This document shows positions 26,253 through 36,002 of a stretch of 64,000 bases of DNA, one piece after another. The stretch spans positions 7,131,673 through 7,195,672 of the forward strand of contig OX359197.1 of assembly GCA_947172415.1 (NCBI GenBank), written 5' to 3'. The notes beneath the pieces were generated by a model. It did no database searches, was not told the origin of the DNA, and was given only the letters and a program-made list of their open reading frames with translations. This stretch comes from Chondrosia reniformis. Lineage: Eukaryota; Porifera; Demospongiae; Chondrillida; Chondrillidae. Position 1 is the first letter of the stretch. Each line of letters begins with the position of its first letter. Both the position numbers and the translations under genes were made by a program.

Positions 26253-29043
26253 TCATGACTGAACCAGCCTGACGTTCTCGAATCGATCTAAAGACATTTC
26301 AACCTAAGAAAAACAAAGAGATGAGACCAAATTAATGCTTGACTGACGAACACACATATTATACACACATATTTTAAGGAAACTGTAGCCACAATCAACA
26401 CCATTAGTCACACAAGCCTGTTCGGCTGATAGAGTAGAGACAAACCTCCTTCTGAAGCTCAGCTGGTTCTATCTCTCCCTCTCCCTCCCCTTCCTGCGCC
26501 AAGGCAAACTTGCCTTGCTGCATCTTTGACTCTGTAAACAGAAGAAAATTATCTCTATTAAAACCCTTTAAAATAGCACTTTTGTTGTCATGGAAACAGT
26601 AACTGTCCTACTGAAGGTGATGTCTCAGAAAGCAACAAAAGGTATAGGATAAGCAGAAATGAGGAACGGCTTGCAGTTACCAGACCTTTCTCCTTCTCCC
26701 TCTGAAGGGTTGCCTCTGTATAGCTGATCTTGACTGTCTTTGTCTCCTCGCTGACAGAGAGCACTACGGCCTCCTTATAGTCTGACAGTGTGGGAGTGTA
26801 ATCTGAGGTCATCTCCAGTACCTAACACACACAGTACAGAGTGACACATCAAGAGGACAAGATCCAGTGTTGGACCAACATTACTAGCATACCACACCAA
26901 GTGATAAGCGATCATACACACATACAGAGAGATCCCATATAATACATAGGGCTTTACTACCCCAATACACTGTACCAGTAAAGTAATACATTCAGATACA
27001 CACATTAATATACTTGCTACTCTATCATTGTACATGGATGTGCATGAGGAGATCTAATGACAGTTACATTGTTATGACAATTACTACATATAGTCACTAT
27101 CACGGGACTTTCCCACAGTGAAGAATATTCCTACATGTAGTCACTATCACGGGACTTTCCCACAGTGAAGAATATTCCTACATATAGTCACTATCACGGG
27201 ACTTTCCCACAGTGAAGAATATTCCTACATATAGTCACTATCACGGGACTTTCCCACAGTGAGAAAAATATTCAATGGGACAGAATGGCATCACCTGAAA
27301 TGCAATGTGGTCTCCCTCTCGAGGAGGCCCAGAGATCTTCTTTAGCGATGAATAGTCTCTTTCTTGCACAATCTCTGCTACTATAGACGAACCTACAGAT
27401 GTGGTTGCTAGGTTACCCGGCTTATTGTTTGTATATACTACACTGGTGGTCCTTAGGGTGTCACTGACTCCGCCCACAATTGGTGGGGCAGTACTCTGCT
27501 TTGAGCCATTCCCCCTACCCTTACCCTTGGTCCTGGATAAATTAGAGGGTTGTCCCCTTCCCCTCCCAAGAACAGCTTGTTTCAAGTTCCCAATGTTATT
27601 CTTCAGTGATGAAGCCACACTAGGTGGGCCCATATTGGGGGCCTGGGACGGCATTTCTGAACTCACTGGTCCATTACCAGTAGCAGAGGAAGTAGACTTT
27701 GGTGAAGGTGTACAACTTTGCTTCTTTCCCTTCTTGCCAATATCCATCTCCTCAGAATCGCTACTACTGGAACTGCTGCTAGTGCTGGAGTGGAACTTAG
27801 TGTGGACACCTCCAGTTTTAGACTTTGCTGATTTGGCATGTAGAGGTTGGTCTAATGGAAATAACACTTCTTCACATTCTACATCACAGAAATAGCATGC
27901 TAGCGAATATCTTTCATAAATTTGGGGCCAATTACACTATCTAGTTATATAGCACTGTATAGTTGGATGGTATACCAACTCACTCTTAGCAGTAGTTGGG
28001 TTCTTTGTATTTGTCACTTTAGCTGTTGTTAGTGTGGATAGAGTGACTTTAGCTGTTGTTTGTGTGGATGGAGTGACTTTAGCTGTTGTTTGTGTGGATG
28101 GAGTGACTTTAGCTGTTGTTTGTGTGGATGGAGTGAGTTTAGCTGTTGACACGTTAGTTGGTTCTTTGGAAACTGCACTGTCTTCACAACTTGAAGAACT
28201 GGACAATTGAGAATGTCTCTTAGAAGCATTTCCTTTCTTGTTGGATAACTTGACTTTGTGTGGAGAAGATTGAAGAGTCTTCTGTGATTTAGTGGTACTT
28301 GTCTCTGTGGACATGTGCTTTGACTTCTTGGGTTTAGAAGTGACTTCAACTTCAGTTGTATGTTTTCTCTTTTTTCCTTTTGACTGGTCACATTGAACAA
28401 CAGTGCATTTGACTCTAACACACAAAAGAACTACAAACGTACAACATTCTTAAATAGGAACTGTGTGACTGAAGGTATATAATATAGGGTATGGCAGGTA
28501 GTCTTATTTAGACTGGGAAGGCTATTATTACTGGACTACTATTAAGGCACCAGTGATAATGAGATATCTTACATTCCTAGCTTCACCATTTAATACAACA
28601 CTAATACCAAATATTACCTGTGGATGTACTGTATTGGTCCTTAAGACATGTTTAGTATACATCACTTATATCATTAGTTGTGGTACTACACAACATCAGA
28701 AAGTATATCTATAATGTCAATGTTAGGTACAACCTACTATAGACATACTGCAAAGTATAGCTCTTCGCTCGTATGTCAGTGTGCACATATGAAATGGACC
28801 AACATACCGAATTGTGTCGTTATCCTTTAGCAGATGAATGTCTTCTTGAGGGAGCAGCGCACAGTCGTCCATTGTGAGGTCCAGTTTGACGCCACGCAGA
28901 TCTTCAAAGAACCTCTTCTTGATGGCGCCACACAGATCAGCAATGATGGAACAGGATGTCAGATTCATGAGAAACCAAACGAACTGTGGACAAGCAGGAG
29001 GAGGGTTGACGAACAATAACTTCAACCTTATCGAGTCGGCCAT
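26253..29043 (-). CDS. COIL: Coilin, complete (about 499 aa, 6 exons)
   Basis: Exons 29043-28808, 28414-27984, 27851-27295, 26821-26681, 26529-26446 and 26303-26253; all phases agree. Exon 1 encodes the coilin N-terminal self-association domain (ubiquitin-like fold): VRLKLLF-like start, PPPACP, LCGAIKKRF, LLPQEDIHLLKDNDTIR. Exons 2-3 are a Lys/Ser/Thr linker with basic runs suited to nuclear import, a TTAKVTPSTQ repeat, an acidic Ser block (SSSSSDSEEMD) and Gly/Arg-rich GRGRGQP and KGKGRGNG. Exons 3-4 give the atypical Tudor-like C-terminal domain (ISGPPREGDHIAF, EMTSDYTPTLSDYKEA). Coilin scaffolds Cajal bodies and snRNP maturation. Exon 5 could start 2 bp earlier, but 26529 keeps the frame. 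This is the only full coilin in the window; its exons 1-2 are the source of five partial copies to the right. It lies 314 bp downstream of a TRIM-NHL gene. Confidence 0.88.
27090..27262. repeat. Four 47-bp tandem repeats, each with a kappaB-like site
   Basis: In coilin intron 3 the unit tagtcactatcacggga followed by ctttcccacagtgaagaat occurs four times with GGGACTTTCCC starting at 27104, 27151, 27198 and 27245. The 47-bp spacing is exact. GGGACTTTCC fits the GGGRNWYYCC Rel/NF-kappaB consensus. Enhancer activity is inferred only. Confidence 0.85.
28018..28142 (-). repeat. In-frame coding minisatellite in coilin exon 2
   Basis: A 30-bp unit encodes TTAKVTPSTQ with small variations; about five units are present here against one to three in the partial copies to the right. 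Length is a multiple of three, so copy-number change keeps the frame. The linker is low complexity and rich in Thr/Lys. Confidence 0.85.
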
Positions 29044-29357
29044 TTTACATCTTATTTGACTATAAGATGTTGATGTTTGTCGGCCATTTTGTGTTGTTTG
29101 ATTAGAAACTAAAAACTTTCTACAAAAATATTAATAGTGAAGATGTAGGGATGGCCAGTTTATAACATGGCTGCAGCTAACTATAACTTTTCGGCGGTTT
29201 TCAGCCTTTCGCTCCTATACAAATGTATAGGGAAAACGAAACAACTAGCTACCGTACTCTCTGATAATATCCAAAATTCAAACGAAAATAATTTTGAAGC
29301 AATTACAAAGCAGTAATCTATAAAGCATAGCTAATTAAAGCATATTCGTTATATCAG
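29044..29357. other. Spacer between TRIM-NHL T8 and coilin, likely coilin promoter
   Basis: Contains the coilin 5' flank. Near the coilin ATG, tttgtcggccattttgtg repeats the start-codon context, suggesting a small local duplication. The T8-proximal part carries the 3' flank shared with other TRIM copies (ttttgaagcaattacaaagc). The equivalent spacer in the amplified units is only 107-118 bp. Confidence 0.5.
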
Positions 29358-31586
29358 TCAGAGTACTAGTACAACAATTCTCTTCTTACCACTGTCAGCA
29401 ATATATAGATTTCCTTCATCACTGATAGCAAGACTATAAGGACGGTACAACCCAAGATTACCAACTTCACCAACACACTGTCCATCTGGTGTGAAGATGG
29501 AGATTTTGTTAGCATAACATGATGCAACTATTATGTGTCCATCACTTGTGACTGCTATACCAGTGGGGCTCTTGACAATGTCTTCACCAAACTGTCGGAT
29601 GTACCGTCCATCCTGATCATGTACTTTAATGCAATGATTGATATTGTCAGTGATGTACACTAATCCATCTGGTGATATACAGAGCTGCCAGGGAAATTTA
29701 AAGCAACCTGCTCCAATGCCATACGAACCAAAGCACTTTAGGAACTGACCATTCTCTGTAAATACAGATATTCTATGATTGCCACTTTCTGCTATAAAAA
29801 GGTGTCCCTCCTCATTGACTGCCACTCCTGTAGGATCACCTAATTGACCTTGCTTTGACCCTTCACCTCCAAACTGTCTTACTAGTTGACCAGTTGGAGT
29901 GTAGATCTTGATAACATGGTTGCTAAAGTCACTAATGACAATGTTACCAGATTTGCTGAATGTGATCCCATTGACATCGCCACAACCATGCTTAAATCTT
30001 CTTGCAATTTGACCTGCCCTGTTAATAACAAGGATTTCTTTGGTATTATATTTTGCAGCATACAACATTCCATCTGATCCACAAGCTACTGCATAGCATG
30101 CTCCACCAATTTTAATCTCTTTTTGGATTTTGTTCATCTTCTTAATATCTAATGGCTTAGCAACCTTCACCTCTACTGGACTTCCCACTACATGGTGACC
30201 TCCGATGGTCACACTCAGCATACATTCGAGTGATGGAACACTCTTAAAGTGTACCTCATATGTGCCATCTCTCTTGTCTGTTACCTTACCTCTCAGAGGA
30301 ATACCTGCTGTCACAGGACAAAGGACAGCCAACACCTTTTCTCCTCCTCTGCACTCATTGCCTCTCTCATCTCTGGTGGTGACTTTGAAGGAAAATTCTT
30401 TCTTCTTCTGTATGTGAACAAAGGCAGCACCATCTTTGTTCTTCTTCAACCCTCTAATACTGCAGTTTGGTGGATGTGCCTGCAAGCAGACTCCTCCAAA
30501 TGAAGACAATGTCTTCTCTGTTTCGGATTGCTTGGAAGAGATAAACTGGACAAATGGGTGAATGTAGCAAGATGGCTGAGGAGTATGTCCAGTAAGTTCA
30601 AACACTCGTTTGACCACCATCTTGGTCAAGTAAAGCTGTTCTTCTTTTCTTCCATTTGAAAAGATGTCTTCTGAAAAGGAAAGAAACTCCTCCCATTTCT
30701 TTATTTTAACTTGAAGCACTTTTCTCTGATTGACAAGAGACTTTCTTCCGATTTCTTCCGTTTTCCTCACTTCACCAACAAGACTATCACATCTTCTAGT
30801 TACCATGGTAATTAGGTGTTGCTTGATTGCAAGGATCTCTCCTACAGCATCAGCGGACTGCTGTTGGAGACTAGCTTCACTGGCCTCCACTTCCTGAAGG
30901 GCATTGCTCAATGCCTTTTTCTGTCCCCTGGCAGACAGCACACACTGTGTCAGAGTGCTCCTGTTTAGCTCTCCCAGTTTGTCATTGATTAAGGACACAC
31001 TGTGAGTCTTGTGGCCACCAACAGAATGACATATGGCACAGATCATCTGTTGACACTCGTGACAGTATAGCTTCTTCTTTTCATTGTGTTCTGAGCATCG
31101 GAATAGACTGTTGGATTGAAGAATGCTATCTACTTCATGAACACCTTTCTTCAAGATTTCTTTCACTGATTGAATTTGGTGTTTCTTCAATATCTTATTG
31201 GATTTATGAAGATCAGTACACTCTTGACATATGAAGGTATCACAGTCTGAGCAGTAGCTCACGGCTGCTCTCTTCTCTTCGTGGTCCTCTTGACAGACCA
31301 CTCCTTCCTTCTGGTACTGACTGCTCACTGTCTTCCTCAGAGCAAAGGGATGGCTTGGAAGACCACCGGGAGGGATGGAGAACACTTCATCACAGATCTC
31401 ACAGGTCACTCCTTGTTGGAGCATCTTCTCCTGACACTCCACCTTCTCACACAAGGCCAGGGAGTGCAGACAAGGTAGACATTTAAACTCTTCTACTCTC
31501 ACTCCACAACTGACACAAGAGAGACTGAGATTAGTTGATGGAAAAGAAGAACTAGAAGTGGATGGAACCTCTGGAAGCTCAGCCAT
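29358..31586 (-). CDS. TRIM-NHL protein T8 (742 aa, intronless)
   Basis: Divergent RING at residues 24-65 (C24-x2-C27, PCLH at 38-41, C62-x2-C65), B-box 1 at about 98-136, and a canonical B-box 2 at 164-195 (CSEH, CHEC, CAIC, HKTH). A coiled coil runs to about residue 320. The filamin/ABP280 repeat is at about 370-485 (DGTYEVHF, GGHHVVGSPVEV), followed by about six NHL repeats forming a C-terminal beta-propeller. The architecture is that of TRIM2/TRIM3/TRIM71. Such proteins bind RNA or partners through NHL and can ubiquitinate through RING, but RING spacing here departs from C3HC4, so E3 activity is uncertain. MAEL is taken as the start because it is common to all copies; an in-frame ATG 24 bp upstream (31610) is present here but not in every copy. 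It belongs to the linker type with QIQSVKEILKKG, shared with T5 and T6, and is nearly identical to T6 over most of its length. Confidence 0.88.
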   Translation of the reverse strand: MAELPEVPSTSSSSFPSTNLSLSCVSCGVRVEEFKCLPCLHSLALCEKVECQEKMLQQGVTCEICDEVFSIPPGGLPSHPFALRKTVSSQYQKEGVVCQEDHEEKRAAVSYCSDCDTFICQECTDLHKSNKILKKHQIQSVKEILKKGVHEVDSILQSNSLFRCSEHNEKKKLYCHECQQMICAICHSVGGHKTHSVSLINDKLGELNRSTLTQCVLSARGQKKALSNALQEVEASEASLQQQSADAVGEILAIKQHLITMVTRRCDSLVGEVRKTEEIGRKSLVNQRKVLQVKIKKWEEFLSFSEDIFSNGRKEEQLYLTKMVVKRVFELTGHTPQPSCYIHPFVQFISSKQSETEKTLSSFGGVCLQAHPPNCSIRGLKKNKDGAAFVHIQKKKEFSFKVTTRDERGNECRGGEKVLAVLCPVTAGIPLRGKVTDKRDGTYEVHFKSVPSLECMLSVTIGGHHVVGSPVEVKVAKPLDIKKMNKIQKEIKIGGACYAVACGSDGMLYAAKYNTKEILVINRAGQIARRFKHGCGDVNGITFSKSGNIVISDFSNHVIKIYTPTGQLVRQFGGEGSKQGQLGDPTGVAVNEEGHLFIAESGNHRISVFTENGQFLKCFGSYGIGAGCFKFPWQLCISPDGLVYITDNINHCIKVHDQDGRYIRQFGEDIVKSPTGIAVTSDGHIIVASCYANKISIFTPDGQCVGEVGNLGLYRPYSLAISDEGNLYIADSGKKRIVVLVL

Positions 31587-32042
31587 TTTATTTGGTAATG
31601 CTGGGATCATGTGACTTTGAAATTAAGGAGGAGCTAAATATATCAAACTATTCGTTATGTCCAAATTTATATGTAAACAGTCATGTACAATATGCACTAG
31701 TTATATATAGTTACTGTACGTATGTATATTTGGCTTTGTAAATTTCAGTAACTAAAGTACTTTCACTGAGTTCTTTAGTTAAGTTTCAACTCCATCACTG
31801 ATAGCAATAACACCATTTTCAATCTCACAGAATCTATTGTATTTAGAGGTGGTCTCTCGGGTTAGGGCTCAGAGAAGGTCTCCCTATTAATCCACTACAT
31901 GGGTTCTCACTATATACGACCTGTATCTGCAGTTGAACAGATAGACAGAATACTATACTCCTTTCTGATACAAGAAACATGCAAAATCAAATTATACTAT
32001 AATATGTACAATAATTAATATAACAAAAGTGCATTCAGTCCA
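31587..32042. promoter_or_regulatory. T8 upstream region
   Basis: Holds TCATGTGAC (about 31607-31615), an M-box/E-box-like word close to the start codon and common to T2, T5, T6 and T8. An aggaggagctaaatatatcaaa block follows, also shared. Further up is the 3' flank of supervillin-derived sequence. No gene of its own was seen. Confidence 0.45.
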
Positions 32043-32532
32043 TCAAAGTCCAGCGTCCTTTTTCAGTGAAGTCTGCTTCCAAGGAGGCAGAGATGAGAAG
32101 TCCATCCGTGACATTTTAAACACATTCTACATAAGGTACATACAATTATGTTTTGCTATGCAGACAAATAACAAAATACTAAATTAGTATACATTAAGCC
32201 AAGTATGACACTGGCAGGAGAAGGGACACATGGAATCCACCAAGTATTTACCTTAAAGTCCTCATCTCCAAGGTAGGTTTCTAATTTCTTTGGATCAACT
32301 CCTTCGGGGAGAGGCTTCTTTTTCAGCTCAGCCAGCGAGTATCTGTCTCTGCTCAGCTTCTTCAGCTCCTCTGAAGCATCTGATCGATGAGGACTCTTGA
32401 TGATCACAAAAGGTCTGTTAGCCTCGGCCACCTTCTTATCACTCTCCCAGGATGGAAAGAGATTGGTGAACCGCTGGTGTTTAAAACCAGCAGAGACAAC
32501 GTAAACATGAGGTTCCACAATGCGACCAGTAG
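32043..32532 (-). pseudogene. SVIL: Supervillin 3' fragment, last two exons only (headpiece)
   Basis: Exons 32532-32252 (ATGRIVEPHVYVVSAG, FTNLFPSWES, then PLPEGVDPKKLETYLGDEDF) and 32126-32043 (NVFKMS, LPPWKQTSLKKDAGL) encode the end of the last gelsolin-like domain and the villin headpiece. A 3-bp deletion before the stop removes the terminal Phe found in all other copies. The preceding supervillin exons are absent: about 100 bp upstream the sequence switches into a TRIM-NHL N-terminus. Without a start and upstream exons it is presumably inactive, although both splice sites are intact. Confidence 0.8.
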
Positions 32533-32583
32533 CTACACACAGGAAGACCAATTAATCATATCAATACATAAGAATTAAAAAGT

Positions 32584-32859
32584 TTACAGATGATGATTGA
32601 GAATGATTACTAATGGTTTGATTATCGCTTCAGTTATATTGGGAGGGATGGAGAACACTTCATCACAGATCTCACAGGTCACTCCTTGTTGGAGCATCTT
32701 CTCCTGACACTCCACCTTCTCACACAAGGCCAGGGAGTGCAGACAAGGTAGACATTTAAACTCTTCTACTCTCACTCCACAACTGACACAAGAGAGACTG
32801 AGATTAGTTGATGGAAAAGAAGAACTAGAAGTGGATGGAACCTCTGGAAGTTCAGCCAT
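32584..32859 (-). pseudogene. TRIM-NHL 5' fragment (RING region only)
   Basis: Starts at the usual MAELPEVP and keeps residues 1-73, through C62-x2-C65 and FSIPP. At about 32640 it changes into supervillin intron sequence and runs 18 more codons to a stop. B-boxes, coiled coil, filamin and NHL are missing. The junction differs from the main coilin/supervillin junction, so it is a separate rearrangement. Confidence 0.85.
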
Positions 32860-33215
32860 TTGGTAATGGTGGGATGATGTGACTATGAAATGAGGGAGGA
32901 GCTAAATTATACGTATGCTGTGTTATTATGTACGTAAACATTCTAAATCTAGGAACTCTGCCATAGATATAGTATAGTTTCATTTAGTGAGTTTGTTTTC
33001 AATTTCAAGAATGAGAATAATAGAAAATTTCCTCGTTTCTATATAGTGTCAGCATTATGAAGAGTGTCTCCCATTCACTGATAGCAATACTCTATTATTA
33101 GATGTGCATATGCATAGATGTTGGCTGATTTTGAGTTTTATATATCAAATAAGGTAAAATTGAACTTTACAAAGTTAAATATAAAATTGAAACTATCTAT
33201 AATTTACAACAGGGG
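32860..33215. other. Spacer upstream of the TRIM fragment
   Basis: AT-rich, with pieces of the TRIM 5' flank (gagggaggagctaaat) and array spacer (agtgtctcccattcactgatagc). No gene seen. Confidence 0.5.
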
Positions 33216-35411
33216 TCAGAGCACAACAATTCTATCACAGTCAGCAATATATAGATTTCCTTCATCACTGATAGTGACACTATAAGGATGGTCCAACCAA
33301 AGATTATCAACTTCACCAACACATTGTCCATCTGGTGTGAAGATGGAGATTTTGTTAGCATAACATGATGCAACTATTATGTGTCCATCACTTGTGACTG
33401 CTATACCAGTGGGGCTCTTGACAATGTCTTCACCAAACTGTCGGATGTACCGTCCATCCTGATCATGTACTTTAATGCAATGATTGATATTGTCAGTGAT
33501 GTACACTAATCCATCTGGTGATATACAGAGCTGCCAGGGAAATTTAAAGCAACCTGCTCCAATGCCATACGAACCAAAGCACTTTAGGAACTGACCATTC
33601 TCTGTAAATACAGATATTCTATGATTGCCACTTTCTGCTATAAAAAGGCGTCCCTCCTCATTGACTGCCACTCCCATAGGACCACTTAACTGACCATGCT
33701 TTGACCCTTGACCTCCAAACTGACTTACTAGTTGACCAGTTGGAGTGTAGATCTTGATAACATGGTTACTATAGTCACTAATGACAATGTTACCAGATTT
33801 GCTGAAAGTTATCCCATAGACAAAGCCACAATCATGTTTAAATCTTCTTGCAATTTGACCTGCCCTGTTAATAACAAGGATTTCTTTGGTGTCATAATTT
33901 GCAGCATACAACATTCCATCTGATCCACAAGCTACTGCATAGCATGCTCCACCAATCATAATCTCTTTTTGAATTTCGTTCATCTTATTAATATTCAATG
34001 GCTTAGCAACCTTCACCTCTACTGGACTGTCCGCTAAATGGTGACCTCCGATGGTCACACTCAGCATACATTCGAGTGATGGAACACTCTTAAAGTGTAC
34101 CTCATATGTGCCATCTCGCTTGTCTGTTACCTTACCTCTTAGAGGAACACCTGCTGTAACAGGACAAAGGACAGCCAACACCTTTTCTCCTCCTCTGCAC
34201 TCATTGCCTCTCTCATCTCTTGTGGTGACTTTGAAGGAAAATTCTTTCTTTTTCTGTATTTGAATGAAGGCAGCACCATCTTTGTTCTTCTTCAACCCTC
34301 TAATACTGCAGTTTGGTGGATGTGCCTGCAAGCAGATTCCTCCAAATGAAGACAATGTCTTCTCTGTTTCGGATCGCTTGGAAGAGATAAACTGGACAGA
34401 TGGGTGAATGTAGCAAGATGGCTGAGGACTATGTCCAGTAAGTTTGTACACTCGTTTGACCACCATCTTTGTCAAGTAAAGCTGTTCTTCTCTTCTTCCA
34501 TTTGAAAAGATGTCTTCTGAAATGGAAAGAAACTCCTCCTACTTCTTCATTTTAACTTGAAGCACTTTTCTCTGCTTGACAAGAGCTTTTCTTCCCTTTT
34601 CTTCCGTTTTCCTCACTTCACCAACAAGACTTTCACATCTTCTAGTTACCATGGCAATTAGCTGTTCCTTCATTGCAAGGATCTCTCCTACAGCATCAGC
34701 GGACTGCTGTTGGAGACTAGCTTCACTGGCCTCCACTTCCTGAAGGGCATTGCTCAATGCCTTTGTCTGTCCCCTGGCAGACAGTACACACTGTGTCAGA
34801 GTGCTCCTGTTTAGCTCTCCCAGTTTGTCATTGATTAAGGACGCACTGTGAGTCTTGTGGCCACCAACAGAATGACATATGGCACAGATCATCTGTTGAC
34901 AGTCGTGACAGTATAGCTTCTTCTTTTCATTGTGCTCTGAGCATTGGAAAATATCTTCTTTTGTAGAGCCACTTTCTAAGGTTTCATTAATCGATTGGAT
35001 TTGATGCCTCTTGAGCATTTTCTTTGATCTATGAAGATCTACACACTCTTGGCAAATAAAGAAATCACAGTCTGTGCAGTAGCTCACGGCTGCCCTCTTC
35101 TCTTCGTGGTCCTCTTGACAGACCACTCCTTCCTTCTGATACTGACTGCTCACTGTCTTCCTCAGAGCAAAGGGATGGCTTGGAAGACCACCGGGAGGGA
35201 TGGAGAACACTTCATCACAGATCTCACAGGTCACTCCTTGTTGGAGCATCTTCTCCTGACACTCCACCTTCTCACACAAGGCCAGGGAGTGCAGACAAGG
35301 TAGACATTTAAGCTCCTCTACTCTCACTCCACAACTGACACAAGAGAGACTGAGATTAGTTGATGGAAAAGAAGAACTAGAAGTGGGTGGAACCGCTGGA
35401 AGTTCAGCCAT
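33216..35411 (-). pseudogene. TRIM-NHL T7 with a premature stop
   Basis: Collinear with the full-length genes from MAELPAVP through RING, both B-boxes, coiled coil, filamin and NHL. In the coiled-coil region the conserved Trp of the KKWEEFL motif is TAG (34541-34539), ending the N-terminal product at about 290 aa. The downstream frame stays open (first Met at 34475) and would encode the filamin and NHL part. The last NHL blade is shortened (IADCDRIVVL). Linker type is QIQSINETLESG as in T1-T4, while the NHL part resembles T6 and T8, so the copy looks like a conversion mosaic. Translation of the 3' ORF from an internal start cannot be excluded. Confidence 0.88.
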
Positions 35412-35507
35412 TTTGGAAATACTTGGGATCATGTAAATAATAATAATAATTTTGAAGCAATTACAAAGCAGTAATCTATAAAGCATAGCTAATTAAAGCA
35501 TATTCGT

Positions 35508-35655
35508 TATATCAGTCAGAGTACTAGTACAACAATTCTCTTGTTTCTACTGTCAGCAATATATAGATGTCCTTCATCGCTGATAGTAAGACTATATAAA
35601 GGACGGTCCAACCCAAGATTATCAACTTCACCAACACACTCTCCATACTTGTGAC
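35508..35655 (-). pseudogene. TRIM-NHL 3' end fragment
   Basis: About 150 bp match the last NHL blade and stop region of the TRIM genes (ctgtcagcaatatatagat, aggacggtccaacccaag), with a frame-disrupting insertion (actatataaagg). Nothing of the gene lies beyond it. Relic of a deleted unit between T6 and T7. Confidence 0.8.
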
Positions 35656-36002
35656 TGTGTATGTGGATTGTACAGTAAATTAGCAGTAAATATAAATTAT
35701 AAATTTCAGTATCTAGGAATTAAAGTAACTATGTCACTGATTAAGTTTAGTTTCATTTAGTGTTTTTAACTTCAAAAATGGAAATAATAGAAAAGTTCAA
35801 CAATAACCTTTCTATAGAGTGTCAGCAATTTATAGAGTGTCTCCCCAAAACTGATAGCAATACTCCATTAGATGTGTACGTATTTGTTGATTATTATCTG
35901 ATTTTGAATTTTAAGCAATTAAGGTTTAAATTAAATTTTAAGTTTATAAAGTTATATATATATAAAATTGAAGCTATTATAAAGTATAGTTCATTATATC
36001 AG
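35656..36002. other. Spacer between TRIM relic and T6 3' end
   Basis: AT-rich, made of the same spacer fragments seen elsewhere in the array (gtgtcagcaatttatagagtg). No coilin sequence follows T6, unlike T1-T5 and T8. No gene seen. Confidence 0.5.

Noticed and set aside
28029-28421. Alternative-frame ORF in coilin exon 2 (MLESNALLF...)
   Set aside because: The exon is low complexity and open in two frames. Only the other frame joins exon 1 and exon 3 in phase and gives coilin-like residues.
29882-31478. Plus-strand ORFs of 60-90 codons opposite the TRIM-NHL genes
   Set aside because: They recur in each copy only because the antisense strand of a conserved gene is open. No splice or start support and no recognisable protein.
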